This document shows positions 59,890 to 64,000 of a DNA stretch of 64,000 bases, piece by piece. The DNA is taken from positions 558,001 to 622,000 of the forward strand of contig NZ_CP090064.1 in NCBI RefSeq assembly GCF_023100685.1. Reading direction: 5' to 3'. Below the pieces are notes generated by a model that was given only the letters and a program-made list of their open reading frames with translations, was not told the origin of the DNA and did no database searches. Source of the stretch: Proteus vulgaris. GTDB taxonomy: Bacteria; Pseudomonadota; Gammaproteobacteria; Enterobacterales; Enterobacteriaceae. The translations under genes were made by a program, and so were the position numbers. The number at the start of each line of letters is the position of its first letter. Within the stretch, counting starts at the first letter, position 1.

Positions 59890-60195
59890 TTAATCTGAGG
59901 TTTTTTTGAAGGACTTCTGTATTGCCCGAATTAAGCCAAATGCACCGATAGCACGTTGTCCTAACCGTATGATTTTTTTAGGGTGTTTAATACTGTAAAG
60001 AGAGATAAAACTCGCACCGACTAAAAATGCAGGTTTTAAAGAGACTAAAATTCGCCACGCTTTATCATAAGGTTCTGTCACATCAAGCCAAGTTTGTGTA
60101 CTTTGCCCCAAATCAGAGCGCTGTTGCTGAATTTTATTCAACAACAGCTTTTTACGTCTTGAAAGAACACTCTGCTTATTTTGTTTGTTCATCAT
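59890..60195 (-). CDS. yqjK: YqjK-like family protein
   Basis: The 101-residue basic protein starts MMNKQNKQSVLSRRKKLLLNKIQQQR and has one hydrophobic stretch (about residues 53-66, LKPAFLVGASFISLYSI). It matches the YqjK family by position and pattern; function is unknown. It overlaps yqjE by 20 bases. Confidence 0.85.
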   Translation of the reverse strand: MMNKQNKQSVLSRRKKLLLNKIQQQRSDLGQSTQTWLDVTEPYDKAWRILVSLKPAFLVGASFISLYSIKHPKKIIRLGQRAIGAFGLIRAIQKSFKKTSD

Positions 60196-60586
60196 GATAT
60201 TGCTCCAAAAGACGTTTATCTAGTTCCAGCTGTTGGCGAGTATCGCCTAATAAGGTGGAATTTCGTGCTTTTTTTAATGTCATGATGGCGCCAATAAGGG
60301 CGCAGAAAAGCAAAATCGCGGTTGTAACCGCTAAAGCATAAATTCGGTATTCTGGGGGGATAACCCAAAATAACAATATAAGCAGGCTCATTAGGCCAAA
60401 AGCGGTGAGTAACAGTGTGACACCAGCCATTAAAATAAGCTGGATCAGGGTGGTTTTTTCTTCTTCCAGTTCAATGGCAATTAGTTGTAGGCGAGTTTCA
60501 ACCATGCCTATAACGATAGCACCAATTCTACTGAGAGAATTCAGAACCCCAGATGCGGGGCCCTGTGGTCTTTGAGTATCACTCAT
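60176..60586 (-). CDS. yqjE: Phage-holin-like inner-membrane protein YqjE
   Basis: The 136-residue protein of the YqjE/DUF1469 family has two hydrophobic helices (about residues 48-75 and 82-105) and a soluble C-terminal helix. In E. coli yqjE lies with yqjD and yqjK; the membrane proteins are linked to stationary-phase ribosome association at the membrane. Confidence 0.9.
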   Translation of the reverse strand: MSDTQRPQGPASGVLNSLSRIGAIVIGMVETRLQLIAIELEEEKTTLIQLILMAGVTLLLTAFGLMSLLILLFWVIPPEYRIYALAVTTAILLFCALIGAIMTLKKARNSTLLGDTRQQLELDKRLLEQYHDEQTK

Positions 60587-60592
60587 TATAAA

Positions 60593-60898
60593 TTAGCGTT
60601 TTGCAAGTAGAACGCCAAGAACAACACCAACAGCAGCACCGATACCAACACCTGTCCATGGATTTTCACGAACATAGTTATCTGCTTTTCCTGCCATTTC
60701 TTTGGTGTTATCGACAATTTCTCGACCTGCATCACTGAGTTTTGCACGAGAACCTTTTATTGCCGATTCTGCTTTTGCACGCAGGCTTTGGATTTCTTCT
60801 TTGGATTTATCTGCAGAGGAGTTCAGCACTTCTTCTAGAGTATCAGCAAGAGATTTCAATTCACTACGCAGATCTTCATTTGAACGTTGTTGAGACAT
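60593..60898 (-). CDS. yqjD: DUF883 membrane-anchored ribosome-binding protein (YqjD/ElaB family)
   Basis: The 101-residue protein has a long amphipathic helix (residues 1-75) and a C-terminal hydrophobic anchor with the family motif RENPWTGVGIGAAVGVVLG. YqjD binds 70S ribosomes and tethers them to the inner membrane in stationary phase. GGAG ahead of the ATG supports the start. It heads the yqjD-E-K group. Confidence 0.93.
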   Translation of the reverse strand: MSQQRSNEDLRSELKSLADTLEEVLNSSADKSKEEIQSLRAKAESAIKGSRAKLSDAGREIVDNTKEMAGKADNYVRENPWTGVGIGAAVGVVLGVLLAKR

Positions 60899-61142
60899 AA
60901 TTAACTCCTTTAATAGAGATAGAATGTAGTACTTATAACAATAGACTAATTTTACCGCTTAATGAAATTAAATAACGACCTATTGGTAAAAAAAAGAGAT
61001 AAATCTTAATTGAATGGCGGGATTAAAGGAGCTTAGAAGCGTGTATCCTAAAAAAAAGACCTGCTCAATAAGATGAAACAGGCCTCTATTATTTTTTGCT
61101 GTGTAATTACTGTCGGAATATCTTGATAATATTTAATTCGTA

Positions 61143-61799
61143 TTAAGCTTTTCTTTTCTTTTTAATAACCACCCAGATGCTACCAATTAAACCGATTACT
61201 AATAGGCAAACAGGTAATAGCATAAGAATATTCATTAAATGGTGTTCATACTGACGAAAAAGTGGACTATTACCTAATAAATAACCCAATGTGGTCAGTA
61301 TACCAACCCATAAAAGACCGCTTAGCCAATTAAAAATTTGAAAGCGGGTATTATTTAATCCAGCAAGGCCAGCAATGGTTGGCAACAATGTTCTAACGAA
61401 CGCTAAAAAGCGACCAATAAGTAATGCGGCTAAGCCATGGCGATGAAAAAGCCCATGTGCGCGCTGGTGATAGTGTTCTGGTAGATGCGACAGCCAACTA
61501 CGCACTAATTTGGTATTACCAAGCCATCGTCCTTGAAGATAGCCTAGCCAACAGCCTAGACTCGCACCTGCGGTTAAAATAAGTAAGGTCAATGGAAAGT
61601 CCATTGTATCTTTAGCAATTAACACACCCACTAAAATTAATAAGCTATCTCCTGGTAAGAAAGCCGCGGGTAATACTCCGTTTTCTAGGAATAGTATGGT
61701 GAATAATAAAATGTAGATAATCCATATTAATGAAGGATTAGCTAAGGTTTCGTAATCTTGATGCCATAGCGCCAAGAAGAGCTCTCTTACGATTTCCAT
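61143..61799 (-). CDS. yqjA: DedA-family membrane protein YqjA
   Basis: The 218-residue DedA/VTT-domain protein has several membrane helices, with [41 protein letters not shown] and [17 protein letters not shown], the family motifs including the essential Glu, Asp and two Arg. DedA proteins support proton-motive force, drug resistance and undecaprenyl-phosphate recycling. Length is 220 in E. coli. Confidence 0.93.
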   Translation of the reverse strand: MEIVRELFLALWHQDYETLANPSLIWIIYILLFTILFLENGVLPAAFLPGDSLLILVGVLIAKDTMDFPLTLLILTAGASLGCWLGYLQGRWLGNTKLVRSWLSHLPEHYHQRAHGLFHRHGLAALLIGRFLAFVRTLLPTIAGLAGLNNTRFQIFNWLSGLLWVGILTTLGYLLGNSPLFRQYEHHLMNILMLLPVCLLVIGLIGSIWVVIKKKRKA

Positions 61800-62536
61800 A
61801 TAAAAGGCTTCCTAAAACTGAGTCATTTGGGGGTAAATATAAATTCAATAAGTGTTGTAATCCATTTACCCGTTTTCCACTTCATAGGGTCTATTTTTCA
61901 TCGTTTAAAACAGCAACACTCTAACAAAATCAGGAAAAACTAGACAGAAAATTTTTCAACTCTATTACGACATAACTTACCCATAGATATGTGATCTTGA
62001 AAAATAGACATCTAATCTCTTTTTGAGTTCAGAGTAGGGGATTTTTTAAAAGAAAACCTTAAGATAATGGATAATAAAAAGCGGCGTTTCGTATTTTATT
62101 TAGATGATAAAAGATAAATTTTTAATATTAATTGAGAGAAAATAAAACCTTATCTTGTTTATATTGTTCGTCTTTTTTCTGTTTGTTATTTATTCAAAAT
62201 AAAGGTGAGCAGAGCGGATAATTGTTAGTGATAATGTTAATAAAAAAGACTATCAGTTGATTAAAAAAAACAAAAAGAAGAGAAATAAAATAAAAAGTAA
62301 GTAAGATAACTAAGTATAACCTACTGATAATAATAATTTCTTTCATTTCACGTTGGTATACTAAAAAGAACAAAATCCTATTATGATCACAGTTATGTTA
62401 TTTTATTGTTAACAAAAACGGTTAATGCTGTATATTTTGCATAATCAGCTTTTCAGCGCGATTCAATTCCTTATACTGGCATTGCAAACACTCAATAATG
62501 CCTTTTTTAAATATTATTTTAAGTAATGGAATAACT
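61800..62536. other. Divergent yqjA/sstT intergenic region
   Basis: There are 737 bases of very AT-rich DNA between two divergent genes. No open frame with a family match, tRNA or strong hairpin was found. It should hold the promoters of both neighbours; GGA eight bases before ATG 62537 is the sstT ribosome binding site. Confidence 0.5.
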
Positions 62537-63790
62537 ATGGATAAACAACAATCCAGAGTCTTCAGCCTGTTCTTTAAGGGAAGCCTCGTCAAACAAATAC
62601 TCGTTGGTTTAGTTGCAGGGATCTTACTTGCTTGGTTAGCACCAGAAGCTGCCAAGATGATGAGCTTACTCGGTACCCTGTTTATTAGTGCACTGAAAGC
62701 TGTAGCACCTATCTTAGTATGGGTACTGGTTATGGCTTCGATTGCTAATCACCGTCAAGGGCAAAAATCGAATATTCGCCCAGTATTAATTTTATATCTG
62801 TTAGCAACGTTCTTTGCTGCGTTAACCGCAGTTGTTGCAAGCTTTATGTTCCCATCCGTTTTAACGCTGGTTGTTAATGAATCACAACTGTCACCACCTG
62901 AAAATATTGCTGAAGTGCTTAAAGGCGTATTAATTAATGTGGTAGCAAACCCTGTTGATGCACTTATCAATGGTAACTATATGGGTATTCTAGCGTGGTC
63001 TATCGGGCTGGGCTTGGCATTACGCCACGCAAAAGATACCACTAAAGCCTTAACGCAAGATTTAGCTGACGCAGTAACAAACTTGGTACGTGTTGTTATT
63101 CGTTTAGCCCCTATCGGTATTTTTGGTTTAGTGTCGTCAACTATCGCAACAACTGGCTTTGAAGTTTTAGCGGGTTATTTACAGGTTCTGATTGTACTGA
63201 TTGGCTGTATGCTGTTTGTTGCTTTAGTCGTGAATCCACTGATTGTATTTTGGAAAATCCGCAGTAACCCATATCCATTAGTATGGGCATGTTTGCGTGA
63301 AAGTGGTGTAACAGCCTTCTTTACACGTAGCTCAGCAGCAAACATCCCTGTGAATATGGCAATGTGTCGTCGTATGAATTTAGATGAAGACACTTATTCT
63401 GTTTCAATTCCATTAGGTGCAACCATCAATATGGGTGGTGCAGCAATTACTATCACGATTTTGACATTAGCGGCAGTAAATACACTGGGTATGCCTGTTG
63501 ATGTGCCAACCGCACTATTACTAAGCCTTGTTGCTGCAGTTTGTGCATGTGGTGCATCTGGTGTTGCTGGGGGATCTCTACTGTTAATTCCACTAGCTTG
63601 TAGCATGTTTGGTATTAGTAATGATATCGCTATGCAAGTGGTTGCCGTGGGTGTGATGATTGGTGTGTTACAAGATTCAGCTGAAACCGCACTGAATTCA
63701 TCAACAGATGTTCTCTTTACCGCAACAGTCTGTATCGCAGAAGATAATCGTATTTCAGATAATCCATTAACTGAAAAAAATAATGGGTAA
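62537..63790 (+). CDS. sstT: Sodium:serine/threonine symporter SstT
   Basis: The 417-residue protein of the dicarboxylate/amino-acid:cation symporter family has [50 protein letters not shown] and [18 protein letters not shown], the Ser-rich re-entrant loops of the family. It imports serine and threonine with Na+. ATG 62537 was chosen; 13 extra codons upstream do not match the family. Confidence 0.96.
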   Translation: MDKQQSRVFSLFFKGSLVKQILVGLVAGILLAWLAPEAAKMMSLLGTLFISALKAVAPILVWVLVMASIANHRQGQKSNIRPVLILYLLATFFAALTAVVASFMFPSVLTLVVNESQLSPPENIAEVLKGVLINVVANPVDALINGNYMGILAWSIGLGLALRHAKDTTKALTQDLADAVTNLVRVVIRLAPIGIFGLVSSTIATTGFEVLAGYLQVLIVLIGCMLFVALVVNPLIVFWKIRSNPYPLVWACLRESGVTAFFTRSSAANIPVNMAMCRRMNLDEDTYSVSIPLGATINMGGAAITITILTLAAVNTLGMPVDVPTALLLSLVAAVCACGASGVAGGSLLLIPLACSMFGISNDIAMQVVAVGVMIGVLQDSAETALNSSTDVLFTATVCIAEDNRISDNPLTEKNNG

Positions 63791-63848
63791 AAAGGGTAAG
63801 TAGTAAGACAGGAAGAGTTGTAAAAATAATAATCAATAATAAAAAATA

Positions 63849-63880
63849 GAACCCCACATTTTTATGTGGGGTTTCTTTTT
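63849..63880. terminator. Bidirectional terminator between sstT and fadH
   Basis: AACCCCACAT pairs with ATGTGGGGTT around a 4-base loop, followed by TCTTTTT. Confidence 0.92.
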
Positions 63881-63900
63881 GCTCAAGCACCGAAAAAGAA

Positions 63901-64000
63901 TTAAATATTGAGAGCTAATTCTGTTCCTTGTCTAATAGCACGTTTTGCATCTAATGCGCTGGCATCTTTAGCACCGCCGATAAGATGGACTTTTGTATGG
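63901..64000 (-). CDS. fadH: 2,4-dienoyl-CoA reductase FadH, C-terminal end (cut by window end)
   Basis: The last 33 codons read KVHLIGGAKDASALDAKRAIRQGTELALNI on the minus strand, matching the C-terminus of FadH (VHLIGG..... ELDARRAI.QGT.LAL.I). FadH is the NADPH-dependent flavoenzyme for unsaturated fatty-acid beta-oxidation. The open frame continues past the window end. fadH lies near sstT in E. coli too. Confidence 0.85.
   Translation of the reverse strand, partial: HTKVHLIGGAKDASALDAKRAIRQGTELALNI

Overview
The window is a 64 kb chromosomal segment of a low-GC member of the Morganellaceae, almost certainly Proteus (P. mirabilis or a very close relative). The evidence is a complete ureR-ureDABCEFG urease locus with an AraC-type UreR, enterobacterial gene orders around rpoN, mla, gltBD-arcB and rnpB, and AT-rich intergenic DNA. 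No rRNA, tRNA, CRISPR array or prophage was recognised.

Layout. 1-4.1 kb: 3' end of tldD, an intact barnase/barstar pair, darP, pmbA(tldE) and rnk. 4.2-12.3 kb (minus strand): yrbG-kdsD-kdsC-lptC-lptA-lptB-rpoN-hpf-ptsN-rapZ-npr, which links LPS precursor synthesis and transport with sigma-54 and the nitrogen PTS. 12.5-17.4 kb (plus strand): mlaFEDCB (outer-membrane lipid transport), ibaG and murA. 17.4-21.3 kb: an accessory pocket with a two-gene SIR2/zinc-protein locus (candidate antiphage system), a DUF2157 membrane protein and a CPCC protein. 21.3-29.1 kb: degS, degQ, zapG, zapE, rplM-rpsI, sspA-sspB. 29.2-31.7 kb: a DcuC-type carrier with an AbgA-like amidohydrolase, preceded by a textbook FNR site. 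32.2-42.7 kb: gltBD, arcB, the sRNA gene arcZ, elbB and mtgA. 42.7-49.1 kb: urease. 49.2-54 kb: dolP, diaA, yraN, lpoA, rsmI and RNase P RNA. 54.1-61.8 kb: yhaK/yhaJ and the yqjA-yqjD-yqjE-yqjK-yqjF block, between which sits a decayed type VI secretion effector locus: a PAAR pseudogene, two candidate immunity genes, a 5'-truncated toxin tail and a defective IS3-family element. 62.5-64 kb: sstT and the 3' end of fadH.

The backbone is largely envelope maintenance (Lpt, Mla, MurA, MtgA, LpoA, DolP, DegS/DegQ) plus nitrogen handling (RpoN/PTS-Ntr, GltBD, urease). The accessory regions are the barnase pair, the SIR2 pair and the T6SS remnant. The most promising poorly described system is the SIR2 plus zinc-protein pair at 17.46-19.67 kb. 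The richest decay story is at 55.9-59.3 kb. Start codons were moved downstream for many genes where a ribosome binding site and family length agree. All family assignments come from recognition of sequence motifs, not from database searches.
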